NCBI RefSeq assembly: GCF_036370855.1
Contig: NC_088102.1
Coordinates: 16,597,001 to 16,661,000, forward strand
DNA from: Dromaius novaehollandiae
Lineage: Eukaryota > Chordata > Aves > Casuariiformes > Dromaiidae
Direction of reading: 5' to 3'
Length of the DNA: 64,000 nt
Shown here piece after piece: positions 51,231-64,000 of the stretch; position 1 is the first letter of the stretch; each line of letters begins with the position of its first letter. The position numbers were made by a program, and so were the translations under genes. The notes below the pieces were generated by a model that saw only the letters and a list, made by a program, of their open reading frames with translations, had not been told where the DNA came from and searched no databases.

Positions 51231-51247
51231 CCCCCCCCCCCCCCCCC
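51231..51247. repeat. Poly-C run (17 C)
   Basis: A run of 17 C after a pyrimidine-rich TTTTTCTCCTCTTT lead-in; 57 bp before a long T run. Confidence 0.9.
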
Positions 51248-51304
51248 AATTATTTTAGGGAATGAATTAGATATACAAACCAAATAGTTGCTTTTGGGTT
51301 TTTC

Positions 51305-51327
51305 TTTTTTTTTTTTTTTTTTTTTTT
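51305..51327. repeat. Poly-T run (23 T)
   Basis: A run of 23 T continuing into CCTCCCTTCCCC. With the poly-C at 51231 it makes a roughly 100-bp strongly pyrimidine-biased block on the plus strand. Confidence 0.9.
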
Positions 51328-52035
51328 CCTCCCTTCCCCACCAACTGGTAGGGATTAAGAGGAGAAGGCTGGAAGAAACAATGGAGTAGTAGCACCAGAG
51401 GGAGTGTAGGGACGGGAGAAACAAGAAAATACATCTTCCTACCACTTTGCTGCTTTTGCCCTGTTCTGGATTTTGCACAAACTGGACTTCATAGCAGCCA
51501 AGGTCAAACTTGCCAAAGGTCAAACAATATATTGTGTATTGTCATTTTCAACATATTTTAACTGGTACCCAACAGGATTAGAATCAGGAAAATGAGAAGT
51601 TTTATAGACAGAGCTCTGGGGCAGGTTTCCCAATATTTTCATAGCTCATGCTCTTTTCTAAACCTTCTTTAATGTATTATCACTTACCCCTACTAGTGTC
51701 AGAATTGGACAGAAGTCCATCTTTGAAGCAGAGCTGGACCACTTTCATACCACTACCAAAGAAAGGCCATAGCATTTCCTTTCCTCATAGCCATCCCTTA
51801 ATTATTCCTTTAAGGATTACATTAAACAGCTGGATAATCACATAATGAAGGGAGTGATCAGCTGAATGCATCAGTCAGATACTTTCTACAGCTCCTCCTG
51901 GTCTTCATTGTTATGGCTATTCAGGAGAGTAGCCATTATGTGGGTAGAAATTTCTTCACAGTTGTATATTTTACGTGTGGCCAGTGTAAACTCATACTTC
52001 CCTTTTGCCCGGTGTCTAACACGAAAAAAAGGCTT

Positions 52036-52049
52036 GGGGGGGGGGGGGG
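52036..52049. repeat. Poly-G run (14 G)
   Basis: A run of 14 G on the plus strand, opposite in strand sense to the neighbouring poly-C tracts. Confidence 0.9.
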
Positions 52050-52562
52050 AGAAAAATATCTAGATAACTCTCTCAATCCCTTTTCACAAATCTATTGGCA
52101 AGGAATTTATCTTTTCTTTGTCAGTGATCTGAAAGCATGCAAGAAACCGCTAGAAATATGACTGCTCAGTGGAGATTTCAGCTAGCTTTTAAACAACTTC
52201 AGGTGTGATGTGTTGATTCTTATTTTTTGGTACTGTTTAAGTTGGTTAATAAAGGTGCTATGCAAGGTGAGGTTAAGTAGCTTCCAAAAATTAAACTATT
52301 CCCACCCAGCTTCTTAGTTTAGAAAGACCATTTTTTTCATAAAAACAATGTTGATTGGAATAACTCATTTTTACTAATGATGTCATTCTTTTTATCCAGG
52401 CCATGCCATGCAATGGGCCAACAATCCTGTTGATAGTAGAAGCTATCGTTTGCCTTCAGAGGCAAACAGGAATAGGGCAGCCTATGCTTCTCCAAGGATG
52501 CTGGCACAAGTCAGAACAGATGGAGTTTTATAAGGTTCAGTGAAAAAAGTAGCCACAGCGTC

Positions 52563-52616
52563 TTCTTTCTCGCTATAACATTTTCCTTCTTTCTCGCTAT
52601 AACATTTTCCTTCTTT
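52563..52616. repeat. 24-bp tandem duplication
   Basis: The unit TTCTTTCTCGCTATAACATT plus TTCC occurs at 52563-52586 and again, identically, at 52587-52610. The first six bases of a third copy follow. Perfect identity suggests a recent event, so copy number may vary between individuals. Confidence 0.92.
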
Positions 52617-55600
52617 CCCAGGTTAGCTCTAAGGCATCCTTTGGAGTTAAGCAGCAGTTTTTGGAGGGCTGTGGCAAGAATCCTGATACTTTCAGGAAGT
52701 GCAGTATTTGATAGTGGTTTCTATACTGAAATGATGCATACTTTCTATTTAAAAAATTAATTTGGCAGATAGACAATGTATTTGAAGAAGAAATACAAAT
52801 CCATCTTTGGAACACATGTACTTGTGTTAAATAATAAAGCTGTCCTTCATGAACTAGTCTGTAGGAGTAGCTAAATGAAAAATTGTGCTTTCTTTTAATC
52901 ATCAAGCTCACTTGTTTTTTCTTATTTTTCAAGTTGATTAGCAACTTTCCAGCACTTCTACAGTTTCTTCCTGTTCTCTCTTCCCTTCTTTTGATGAAAT
53001 AAGAAAGATTTATTACCTTGGTAATCAGTTGCAATGAGAAAGTGACTGAAATATAGGCAAAGAAGATGAGGACCGAGCTGTAGGAAGAGATGACTGCAAA
53101 CTGATTTTGCCAATAAACTCATCTTCCCTTCCTTATCCTTCAGATTATCTCTTTGTATTTTCCCTTTGTAAGGCTCATTGGAATAAAAGCTGCTTAAGTT
53201 GTTATAATGTCACTTGTTCTTGGATATTTACAGAGCTCAAAATCTGAGGCCTTATCTGTGGTATGAGACATAACCTTAGAAGGAATAAGTGTGCTGCCGC
53301 TTGCTAATGCGTACACACCTTCCCTGTTTTGCTTTATGTCTGTATGGACTATTTGCTATTTGCTTCCCCTCCTTCCCCCCTCCACCCTTGTGCAACTAAG
53401 TAGTCATTGCTCTGAGGGATGTATTGGCATGCAGACACTGAAATACTACATCTAACTGTTACTACAGCAATGAGTCAATGCTATATGGCATCTTCAGGGA
53501 GGATGGGGCTCTTAATGTATTACAGTTTATAAACAACAAAAACATACCTTTCCCCTTAGATTTCATGGCTTACATAGACAAAGGCAGCAGTTATCCTATT
53601 CCTACAATAATCAAGAGTTTTAATGAATTCTTCAACAAATCTCTAGAAGACCAAGGGAAGGAACTCAAATTTTCTCTGTCCCAGTGTAGAGGTTGTAAAA
53701 GTCTCTCCTCTGTGGGAGAGTCCATGATTTTTAGCTTTCATAAAAGATCATGTCTGCGGTCCCTAGACCATGTCCTTGGCTACGTGTGTATAACTGTGAA
53801 GAAATGTTGTTGTCTTGCTCAAGCAAGGAAGGAACCCAAGCTGCCCTGGCCACCACAGGGCTTCTGCACCCCAGCAAGACAGGGTTTGAGGTTCCTTTCT
53901 TGTGCTGCCTCCTTGCTTTCCAGGTGCAAGCACACTCCTTATCTTTATCACTGGTGAACTTTAGAGACATGTAGCAGAGATGTCTTCCTCTTCCTTTCTT
54001 ACCCTGTCCCTAGGATTCTCCTGACATGGAGAAAACAACTTCAGAAAGCACTGAACCCTCTGGGTGACAGCAGAAGTGGCCAGGCACCAACATATCATGT
54101 AGGATGGAATGCAGCAGGCAGGCCAGGAAGCCCAGCTTCTTGCTCGCAAAGGAAACTATGATGGTCCTTAAACAGGCTTGAAACCTGATGCTTAGCTGGA
54201 ATTTTCTTATGATGATGAAGGCTTCCTGGGAAAAATGTGCCATCTATTGTGTTGTGAGGAAAGAAGATTGTCCACATGATCTCTGGAGGTCCTGTGGATG
54301 TGACTTTTCAAAGACATCTGGTTTGTTTTGAGCTTTGTAAGACTGAGTAGGGCTTAGGTTTCTTGACCTAAAATCAGAACCAATGTCTAAGCACTTCAAG
54401 TTCATACTGGAGTGCACTTCCATTAGTTGACAGTGTTGGAATTAAGAGTAGTGGTAATAAAGCATGCGTTCTGTTCCTTCAGATGACAGGAGAAACAGTT
54501 GGAGAATTCATTAGTTGAATTTCAACCTTGCTTGGAGCAAAAAAATCAGTAATTCTGTTCTAACATACAGACTAAAAGGCACTGTAAGTGAATTCTTCAG
54601 CATCCTCTTTCAAGTAGAAAATAAATTCATTTGAAGATACTGCATTTCCCACTTTAGTTGCTGTCTGCTCTAGAAGAGTTGGAGCTATGACTGAGGAATG
54701 TGGTCTGACATTAGCCAGGGCTACAGTACACTTTTTCAAGCATCTTTCAGTATTGTTAAAATAAGAGCATTTCTTCTAACTATAAAAATGTTGTCATCTT
54801 GCACAATGGCTTCTCTGTAAGGCAAAGATTAAAACATAACCTGTTGTACCAGCTGTTACAGGCAAACACAAGCATTTAGATACAAAATATATATGGGGGG
54901 CAGTTGTTAGAATTTAAGCTATGAAGAGGACCTGGATATGAGTGTAGATGCTAACCAGACTGTCAGTGTTTTCGTTGGGGTTAAGGGATGCCTTTAGAAG
55001 TAACAGTGTTTTTTGACTATTGCCACTGGTTCCTGGAATGCTGATGTCACTTGTCCACATATATTTTCTTCACTTATTTAAGAAGCGAGGAATCCTTTTT
55101 ACTGGAGATAAGACTTCTTTTCCCAGTAAACATCCACATTCCCTGGGGAGAAATAAACTGCTGGTGGACCAAAAGGCAGTTTGGGGACGTGGACTTTCTG
55201 ATGGAAGAACGATGCTGCAGGCCTGATCTTGCACTATTAAAGGAAAATGGTTTTACCATTGGGGATAGTAGGATTCTCTTAAGTTATACCTGCCACTGTA
55301 GTATCCATTATTTTATGTTTTTCTCCAAGTATGGTTGTTGTCATGCCTCTATCATTTAATATGGGATTTCATGGCATCCCACTGAAAACCTCAGTGGAAC
55401 AGTTTTCCCAAACTGGCTGTAGCATCTGCCATGCAAGAGAGAGGTGAAGCCAAACAGCCTGGAAGATTGCTCTGAAAATAAAGTGCATAGTTGTTTGCTT
55501 CCTAGATGAAGATATTTGTCTAAACACCATTATGATGTCCTCTCTGCTTAGCTTCCTCTCTCCCCCAGATAGTTTGTACTAAATCATCTCAGTTCTTCTA

Positions 55601-58600
55601 GGTCTTCACAACAATTTGCAGACTTGCCTTTTTTTAAGGCTATGGAGATTTTGGAAGTGATAGACAGTTGTTGGTACAAATGAGAGCAGCTGTATTACCT
55701 GGGTCCTGGTTACAGAACCACTCTTACACAAATTGCAAAGTACTCTTGGGCTATCTGGAGCCTACCAAGTACTTCTGAGGGGGAAGGAATTCTCCTGGCT
55801 TTTGTAGGTCTCAGTTTATTAAACTGGTTCACCCTTCTAAGAAGGAAATATTTATAGCAATATATCAGTCCCAGCCTAATGCTGAGCTGAAGGCAGAAAG
55901 AAGCATGGAGGAATGAAAATCACCTTGAATTATTTATGAATTGGCAAGTGATCTGCATTTGCCCCCATCTCGAACTGATAGAAGAATCTTAAGAATCAAC
56001 ACCTTTGTACGCCTGCAAATAGTGTATTTTATCTACATGAAAATTCAGTTGTGGTGGCTGATTTGAAGATCTTTTTACAATAACAAAGTCAAATTCAGTC
56101 AAAGGAGGCTTTCCGTGGGCCTGAATTTTCTGTTTCTTCTGCATGCAGACTCTACAGTATCTCTAATCTTTTCCCTCTCTCCTCATCTCTGTCAAGTGTC
56201 CTCCCCAGCTTTGGGTTCAGACATACTCCCTGCTTCAGGCCAGCAAGATTTCCTGGCAGTACCAAAAAGGCTTTTTTCCCACTTTTTAATAAAGACCCCT
56301 GGTTTTCATGCTCACAGAAGCCTCTGCCACTAAATATTGGTATATCCCACTGCCATTGGAAGACACCAAAAAAAAAAAAAGTGTGTGAGTGCAGATGGGT
56401 GGTTTTGTTCCAGTATGCTGTTTTTTGCAGCTTGATACAGCCATAGAGATAGAATAACATCACTTTGAACTCAAGTTTATTTTAGATTCTGTAAACAAGC
56501 CTTTGAAAGGCTTTATAAAACACCATTTTAGGAAAGAGGCTGACACATCAGCTTGGAACAAATCTAATTGCACAAACTTCTCTTGCTTGTACTGGTTCGA
56601 TGTTCGTCATCCATTTAACTTGTTATCTGCACTAGAGATATAATGTACCTGTTGAATGGCCTCTGCTACAGGTCTGAATGTAAAAGAGCTGAAATTTTCT
56701 TCTAGCCTTTCTTTCCATGAGGTCACTGATTAGATGTCTGTCTTTCTGGATGTCTGCTTTGTGTTATCTGCTTTGGGTTTGGCAGTGGGGGTGGAGAATC
56801 TTCCTTCTCATTCCTCTCTGTTCCTCTAAGTCTTATGACAACCTCCTCTTCTGGGAGGGCCTCATCTAATAAAACAAGGAATAAAAAATAATATCTTATT
56901 CTGTACTATTTTATGTGAAACAACATCAATTTTATTTTTCTGATAGCTGAGTATGCAAATCTATCTTTACTTCATTGACAAGCACTCAGGTAGAGAGCGT
57001 TAAGTCAAATAAGGTCAGAGAAATAACAGTGACAGATGACGCGAGTGGTATTTGGAAATGGAATTAATTGTCCTGTGTATAATAACTTCCTTTAACTGCT
57101 ATCCTTTTTTTGGGTTATTAAGGAATATGAGAGACCTTAAGTGTCTTGTTCTATATTATCATAATTTTAGCCATGTGCTAATGGTATTAATGAAATTTTG
57201 GATCTTTCAAATGAGCATTTTATGCCTAAGGCTCTGCATGTCATGGGAACAAAAAGTAGAATATAGCCATGACTGCCATTTTAAGGCAAAATCCCTATGG
57301 CCCCACAAAACATACATTGATACGTTTTCTAAATTCTCTCTCTGTATCACAGCTTGAACCATCCAAACAGTACTCGCTGTCCCTTTGGTTGCCTTAAAGC
57401 TACACTGCAAGGCAACGGGAACATGAAGGGAGGTCATATCTTGAGCTGGTTGTGCTACCACAAATTTTACCGTTTCAAACCATGTTCTCGGTAAAGACTG
57501 CAAGACTGGGCTTTGCTTTTTCATCTAGTTGCAGCTATTAACATACCAATCAACCTCTTTAGGCAAGACTGGTAAAGTTTTCATTCTTAGTGCTCATGTC
57601 TTTGTAGATGACATGACATAACCTTCTCTTGAAAACCAAAAAGAGCATTAGAGCAGCTTGTGTACATGTATAAGGATATTCAGCCCTCTTTAGACTTTAA
57701 TCTAGTACTGATATTCTGGTATCATGGGAATATGTAGCTTGTGCACAATAGGAGCTGCTATCCTGGTTCCATAGGGAACCAGGTGGTTACAAAAAGTGTA
57801 AGTTCAGGTCTTGCATGTTTGAGTGGCGTTCTGACCAGGCTTTGCATGATCAAAGAGCCACAATCATTTTTGTCTCTTGCAGACAGAGACTTGAAGTTCA
57901 GACTTCCTCTTGCCCCTTGGCAGAGGCAGTGACTCAAACTTTCCTCAGAGTGAGTCTGCAAATTTCAGTGTGAAAGCAAATGTTAATTAGAATGTTTATG
58001 CTATTAAATACATATTTTACATTCATGAGGCCTGATCTTTCTAGAAATATACTCTTAGCTTTCTGTATAAAGAACTAGGTATTTCTCCTTTCTGACTTCT
58101 TTCTCAAAACTATATAATGGGCAAATCAGCAACAGAACAAAATCAAAATTATGAAATATAATGGAATAAAAGCAACAATGAATCTGAAATATATCTCTTC
58201 TTTATTAAGAGGTGAGGTTAAAGAAAAGAAAAATCTAGTATTTCTTATTCTAGGTCTCTGGCTGAAAAGAGATGGATTAGTTTGAGTTGGGAAAGATAGT
58301 GTTGTCCCATCAGTTCTCTGTCCTGCAGGTATATCTGTGCTGCTTGTTGGTCAGAACCTGAATTACTGCAGCTCAGAAAACAAAATTAGTGATGCTTCTG
58401 CCTGGAACCATGGAGCTGTAAAGGTTCAGTGGTTCATGAGATGACTGAGCAGCTCATACGCCTGTGCATTAGGGGCAGGGAGATGATGTAACCACATTAA
58501 CTTTCTCAGATTGATATCTCCTCTGTTGATTATAGCCCTAAGCATGCAAAGGAGCTGTGCATATGTTCTACCTAAACAAAAGTTCAGTGATGTCAATTGC

Positions 58601-61596
58601 TATTGCAAAAGATTTGGGGAAAAGGATGACCATGAGTCTGAATCAATTCAATGAAATCTAATTGAAATCTAATGCCAAATTAAATCTGCCATAGTACCAT
58701 TGTTAATTACTACACACAAGTGTAACAGCAGTGAGGCTGCTTCTGTTCTGCCTAGACAGCCCTCTTCAAAAATGTCAGGGACTTGGCTTTCATCATTTGG
58801 CCTTCTCTATCTGACCTCCATAGGAGTAAAAAATGGTAACAAGGCAAAGCAATAAATTCTGTCCCACAGCTGTTGTTTCTTAGGCTAAAACTCTGAGGCG
58901 CTCAGTTGTGACAAAACATTTATCTTAGAAATTATTACTTGTGTATTACAGAGTAAACACAAGTCAGATTTTATAAAAGAACGGTTAGCGCCTTCATGAC
59001 TAGAACAGTGTTTGCATGTGAAATGCTAAGTCACAGATGGAAGTATATATTTGGTCATGCACCTGGATACCATTTAAAAAATACTAATATATTAAATTTC
59101 TGTCTTCAGAGACATATGGTCAATGTATAATAATATGTGCGAGCCCACAGATAGACAGTAAAGTTTGTCTTGGATATATAATGCATGGAATTGTGGTTGC
59201 TATAGAAGAATCTGGAGTTTATGGCACTTTCACTTATGCTAATGTTTGTTTATCAGAAATGAGTCCTGTAGTAATATTCCTATTTCACACTGGTAGCGCT
59301 TAGAGATGCTAAACTTCAAGGGACTTCATTAAAAAAAAAAAAAAAAAAAAAAGCATGTACTTTAATCTCTACCCAGAATGGTTTATAATCCACATAATCA
59401 AGATAGGCAAAAGTCAGTAGGAAAAACATTACTTTTCTTGTTTTATAGATAAGAGAAACAAGACTCCAATTAGGAAATTTGTCAAAGTCTATAAAAGAAG
59501 TCTGTAACATGGCTTAGAGCTGGATGTGGATACCTTACATGTCAGTTTAACTGATACAGAAAATTTCTGCTCTTACCTGACTTGAATAGAAAGGATGTGA
59601 AGATTTAGAACTAAAGTTGATGCAACAGTAGCTACCTATAACACTCATTAATTCAAAATAGCAGTGGTTAGATGTTACCATCTTCTTGGGGCAGTTGTGA
59701 ATGCTCTGACATTGTGTATACGGACAATGACAATTCCAACTTAAGATGATGCTTGGGGCTGTGAATGGTTGGCCTTGCCATTATAGCTTTGTCCCCTCCT
59801 CTAAATGGTTGATGCCTTCTCCTAAGGCAAGGTCTTGAGGAAAGTGCTTTGTAAGCCAGGTAGAGGAGAGAACTGCATTCAGGTTCCCAAGTGCTCTGTT
59901 GTCACAGTTCTAACTGCTTCAGCTTTCTCCTTGTTTACAGTTAGGTTTTAGTACTGTGAGTACCAGGTTATTTTTAGCACTCTGGTATAATTGCACAGAA
60001 AAGACCAGGAGTCTTTTCTACCACTTTCTTTCAAACTAATATAACTATTTTCTTTTGCTTTTTCTTTTCCTATAGGGCTTTCCTTGACACATTTGTTTTC
60101 TTGAATACTGCGTGTCTTATACAATATATTTTTACTCTAAGTGCTGTCACTAAGAGAGGTGGAGTTGCGTGGCTGACAGATGTGCTAAGGGCTGAGGTTA
60201 TACTTTTATGTGGTGTAGTTGCTGTAGGGAGGGGAGGTGAAAGCAGCTGAGAGGGATCTGTATTAAAAAGTAATAGTGAATCGTGGAAAAATTATTAATT
60301 TGTATAAAAGTGTATTTGTAGTTTATTATTCGTTTTTGTAATAGACATACACTGCCTTCCACAAGTTCCATTTTAGTCGAAGGAAAGGAAAATAAACCTA
60401 AATTCCCACAAATTATAAAGGAGCTAAACCAACACGTTTTGTGATGCTTCCAAATTCCACATCCCAGTCGTGCCTTGAGGGATGTCTTACAAGCTAAAAG
60501 ATTATGAGATCCTTAGGGTGGATAAAGAAAAGACATGTATAATCTAGGTCTTGTTATTTTCAGTCTTATGTCAGTCTGTCATCCTAATTATCAAAGCTGC
60601 CTTGACAAGATTTAGTCATTGCTCCACGGATAAGACCGACTGAAGTCTCTTTCCAACCAAGAATGGATTTTCTGTCCTGGTTACTAGCTGATAGCACTAC
60701 TAGCAAGTTCTTTCCACTGGCCTCCATGGGATTGCGACCAACAAACCTCAGTCACCTCACAGTCATCCTTGTAGTTTATCTGTGGCAATTTCTGTCTCCT
60801 TAGGGCTGAATAGGTGCCACAGCACATGGCTGAAGCTGTGATATTTCTTTGTTTTCAGTTGAGAATGAAAAATGTATTGCTTGTGCATTTAATACAAACA
60901 AGTAAATATAAAAGCAGATTCAAATGTACAATTAGACTGAATAGTAAATAATAAGATAGTTTAGGGTAGGCTGAGCAAATTGAAAGGATATAGACCAGGT
61001 GTCTAAAAGAAGCTAATGGATTGAATTAAGCTGAGGTAGAGGGAGGAACGTAGAACAATGGCAACGTTGCCAACTCTTTTCCAGCTTTCATTATTACTAG
61101 TGTTTTTCTGAAAGGCCCAGCTCCTCGAAAGATGAAAATATATGTAAATCTTAGGTTCTATTAGAAAAGTAAGTATCCAGCTCCCATGGGGACAGATAAA
61201 ATCCTAAAATATGGCCTATATATAAGCTTTGAAGGTCAAAAATCTGGACACAAACAGAAAAGATGTGTGTGAGTTTTATGGATTTAGTGCAGCAGGTCTT
61301 TTAAAATAATTCTTGGTAAAGTGAGTAAGTACCACAGCTACTTCGAGGATGATGAAATCAATGCAGAAAGAGGAGCTAAGCATGCCAAGGAACTACAGAG
61401 TTAGCTTCATACTCGTGCAAAGCAAGAGAGAAAGCTTTGAAGGGAAAAAATAACCTAGAATAATTTAAAAAATAAAATAAAAATGTCAACCTACTTCATG
61501 GTAAATTGGTCAGATGATGACTCACTTAGAGCCCTTAGGGAGGGAGAAAGTGGAATTCCCTACTCAATTTACAGTGGGTAAACAGGCAGTCTGATT
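52617..61596. other. Intergenic or intronic, no gene recognised
   Basis: Includes chance ORFs such as 159 codons plus at 53478-53957 and 145 codons minus at 52597-53034, neither with a recognisable domain. There are poly-A runs at 56368-56380 (13 A) and 59331-59352 (22 A). In mammals C14orf132, a small membrane-protein gene with a very long 3' UTR, lies upstream of BDKRB2. A partial by-eye check for its conserved C-terminal coding segment on the minus strand found nothing, which is not decisive. Confidence 0.45.
59331..59352. repeat. Poly-A run (22 A)
   Basis: An uninterrupted run of 22 A preceded by GGGACTTCATT. No obvious retroposed body precedes it and no target-site duplication was found by eye, so it is treated as simple sequence. 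Confidence 0.9.
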
Positions 61597-61619
61597 CCCC
61601 CCCTCCCCCCCCCCCCCCC
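61597..61619. repeat. Poly-C run (C7-T-C15)
   Basis: 23 bp of C broken by one T. The longest of the G/C homopolymers in the window. Confidence 0.9.
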
Positions 61620-64000
61620 AATGCTGGATTTGTTTGTAGTCATATCTATAAGCCACACAAATTTTTCCTTATTTAGGCTTCTTTTTTTAATTATTTGTTG
61701 ACTGTTATTAAAGCTGCCTGGAGCCTAAGATGTTTATAGTTCAGAGAATGATCTGTGCAAATTAATAAAAACAAAAACTCACTAGTTAAAAATGAGTAAG
61801 ACCTGAGTTGGGATTTCTTGAATGTGTGCTATTTCATAGCCAGTGCAATCGCCGTGATGAGAGGGCTGAGAGACAGCACATAACCCGGATCCCTAATGCC
61901 ATCTTACTATTGCTCAGGCGCATCTGGGAGAAGTATACCCAGGAAATGAGCAAATTGCTTTCTCAGAGGTCAAAACTATTTTCTTCAGCCTGAAGTTATT
62001 TAATAGTGTAGCCCGTTAGTTCTTGTTTCAATGGCTGTGTAAGCTTCAGGCTAGATACAGCAATCTGGAAATAGAGTACCTTGAATTTCAAAAAGAATCT
62101 TGGAGATGCAGCTGACCAACGAAAGTGGGGAGGGGAATCTCCTCTTTTTCCTATCTACTGTTAGTGCCATAGTTTTAGGCTTTGAAGAAATGTGGTTGGT
62201 TTTTTCAAATGAGGAACTTTCCACAGAGGACCTATCCATTTTACCTCAGGAAAAGTGGGTGAAATTCTGAACTTGCAGAGACTGAAAGGCAGAACTCCCA
62301 TTGTCTGCAGGGCATGATACAAGATTTTACTTGAAAAGTCTGAGCCTGACCATGTTGGGGTAAGAGCCAGGAGAAACGGGAGCTGAATGCACCATCTGCC
62401 TTCTGAAATCAGAATGTTAAGTTGGTGTATTTTGCTTCCATTTCCATCTCATCAGATAACTTAGATGTTTCTCTTCCTCCCTAAACTCTGTTTCAAAGGA
62501 CTTTCTTGATTCCCAAGCCAAAATGTCTCTGATTATGCATCAGTAAAGTAGAATCTCAGCTCCTGGAAACTCATTCAAGGTAATGAAGACATGAATAAAG
62601 TTGATCCTGTACCCAGGCATTATACATTTCGTGCACCGGCAGATATGGAGTTAGAATTGCAATTCTTGTTATGTTTTCTTATCTTACACTCTGGTTTTGT
62701 CCTATTGCTTTACCTTCAGAGACTGCACAGAAATGAGGGAGGTGAAAGGAGGTGTAGGGAAAAGATGTAGGCCGTAGAACTTGATTTACCCACACTCAGG
62801 CAGTAAGTAGAAACAAAATAGAAATGAAAAAGGAAAGATGGTGATCTGTCAGTTAGTTCGTCTCTTGTGCAACTAGACCATCTGCTATATATCTACTTCT
62901 TCTCAATTTTGTTTTAGTTTCTCCCCTCTGCCCCCCATATACCAGGTCAGAGGGAGGAGTGATCACTCTGCACCATGCATTACTGTGACTTGAGACTAGT
63001 GTGTCTGGGTCTGTGAATATAGTGATAGGCAATCCTGGAAAACAGACGTGGAGTCTGGAAGGACTCGCTAGTCTGGAAGGAAAAAAACAACTCTGGATAG
63101 TTTAGCTATACAACAGCCAAATATAACACAGTTCTAGACATGTAAGTAAGGTATAAGTGCTGATACAGAAGAGCTATTTGGGAGGATCTAGAAGAAATAG
63201 CCTGTGAAGTAATAGAATCAAATGGGTATTTTTGGCATTGTCTATAGATGTTCGAAAGCAAGGTTTATTGTGTTGGTAAGCATTCTTCCCATGACAGAGA
63301 ATGAATCATATAGAGAATGTATGATTTCCCATCCATGGTATTAATCTCCAAATATTTGACCTTGAACTGTTCTGAAGCGGGGGAGGGAGCATTACAGAAA
63401 TGCGCTGAGGGAAAGAACTTAAAAGCCAAAATCAAGCCATGACCAGAACTTACACACTGAATTCAAATCCTCTGCTAATCATCAGATGTTGCCTTGCTCA
63501 GGAAGTACCTATTCATACAGAGCTTTTATTCTTAAAATAATACTACTAGAATGATACAATGACATTTAAAAAAAAAGAATTTTTTGCTTCTAAAGTAAAG
63601 CTCTGAAATGAGCAGGCTTTCAAGGTGTGGTGCTCCCAACCAGAGATTAAAAGTCTTATCTACCACTTTCTATGAGTGTTTCCCAAACATCAGGGTTTGG
63701 ATACACTTTGTTCTTCCTGTGGAAGAAGTTTCCTTAAATATAAAATTCATAAAACCATGAAGAGAGAGCATGACTGTGTATTTTAGTGTCTAAAGCACTC
63801 ACTTTGGCGAAGGTAAAATTTTTCTGGAATCACTACTGTTGTTTTTAACTGAATTACAGCTTTAATATGAAATATAAATGTTTGAGTACTACATACAAGA
63901 AATCTTACTCCAGCTACAATTAAAGACAACAATGAGCTCTACCTGATTCTTTCTCACAAACACAGGGGCTTTCTCTTAGCAAAAGACTCTGGGTGCTGGA
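61620..64000. other. Right end of window, nothing recognised
   Basis: No gene, transposon or notable repeat seen up to the window edge. Only chance-size ORFs of about 60 codons. Confidence 0.5.

Noticed and set aside
53478..53957. 159-codon plus-strand ORF
   Set aside because: Composition is not protein-like in its second half (Cys-rich run), there is no family match, and two other frames are equally open there.
54275..54300. ATGATCTCTGGAGGTCCTGT as a CR1 3' end
   Set aside because: The short match stops before the diagnostic CCTTCCAACC segment and no terminal repeat follows.
59331..59352. Poly-A tail of a retrogene
   Set aside because: No processed coding body is recognisable on the 5' side and no flanking duplication was seen.

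Overview
This is vertebrate nuclear DNA, almost certainly from a bird. Two intronless GPCR coding exons stand out from a large AT-rich non-coding background. The recognisable dispersed repeats are CR1 LINE fragments with the usual 3' end, plus a decayed LTR-type element of avian ERV style. G/C homopolymer runs are common in the right part. A crocodilian or turtle is a weaker alternative, because CR1 is also common there.

Layout. Positions 1-6950 hold no recognisable gene. BDKRB1 (kinin B1 receptor, minus strand, coding 7842-8858) and BDKRB2 (kinin B2 receptor, called the ornithokinin receptor in birds, minus strand, coding 17229-18374) form a head-to-tail pair about 8.4 kb apart. Each is a complete seven-transmembrane reading frame in one exon, with a splice acceptor just before the start codon. 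Their 5' untranslated exons therefore lie at higher coordinates and were not located. A plus-strand CR1 tail (about 13980-14257) and a TA/TG microsatellite lie between the two genes.

From 18.4 to 64 kb I find no gene I can name. The region holds a decayed LTR-like element (about 21.85-24.79 kb) with two copies of a shared 220-bp block and a diverged tandem repeat. Two minus-strand CR1 fragments follow (29.54-29.88 and 30.71-31.78 kb); the larger keeps part of a reverse transcriptase frame with the FVDD active-site motif. Beyond these there are a GGAA-type purine repeat, a 24-bp tandem duplication, and five G/C homopolymer runs between 46.4 and 61.7 kb. This is either true intergenic desert or long introns and UTRs whose exons I cannot recognise. 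In mammals the neighbours are ATG2B on the BDKRB1 side and C14orf132 on the BDKRB2 side; I saw coding sequence of neither, though my check for C14orf132 was partial.

How the genes work together: both receptors bind kinin peptides released from kininogen and signal mainly through Gq/11. The B2-type receptor has a long Ser/Thr-rich tail suited to desensitisation. The B1-type receptor has a stub tail with no cysteine. The position equivalent to the selectivity lysine of mammalian B1 appears to be serine here, which bears on what the bird B1 receptor recognises. I found no convincing undescribed system; the best leads are the receptor sequence differences, an exon-like minus-strand ORF near 19.0-19.2 kb, and the structure of the decayed LTR element.
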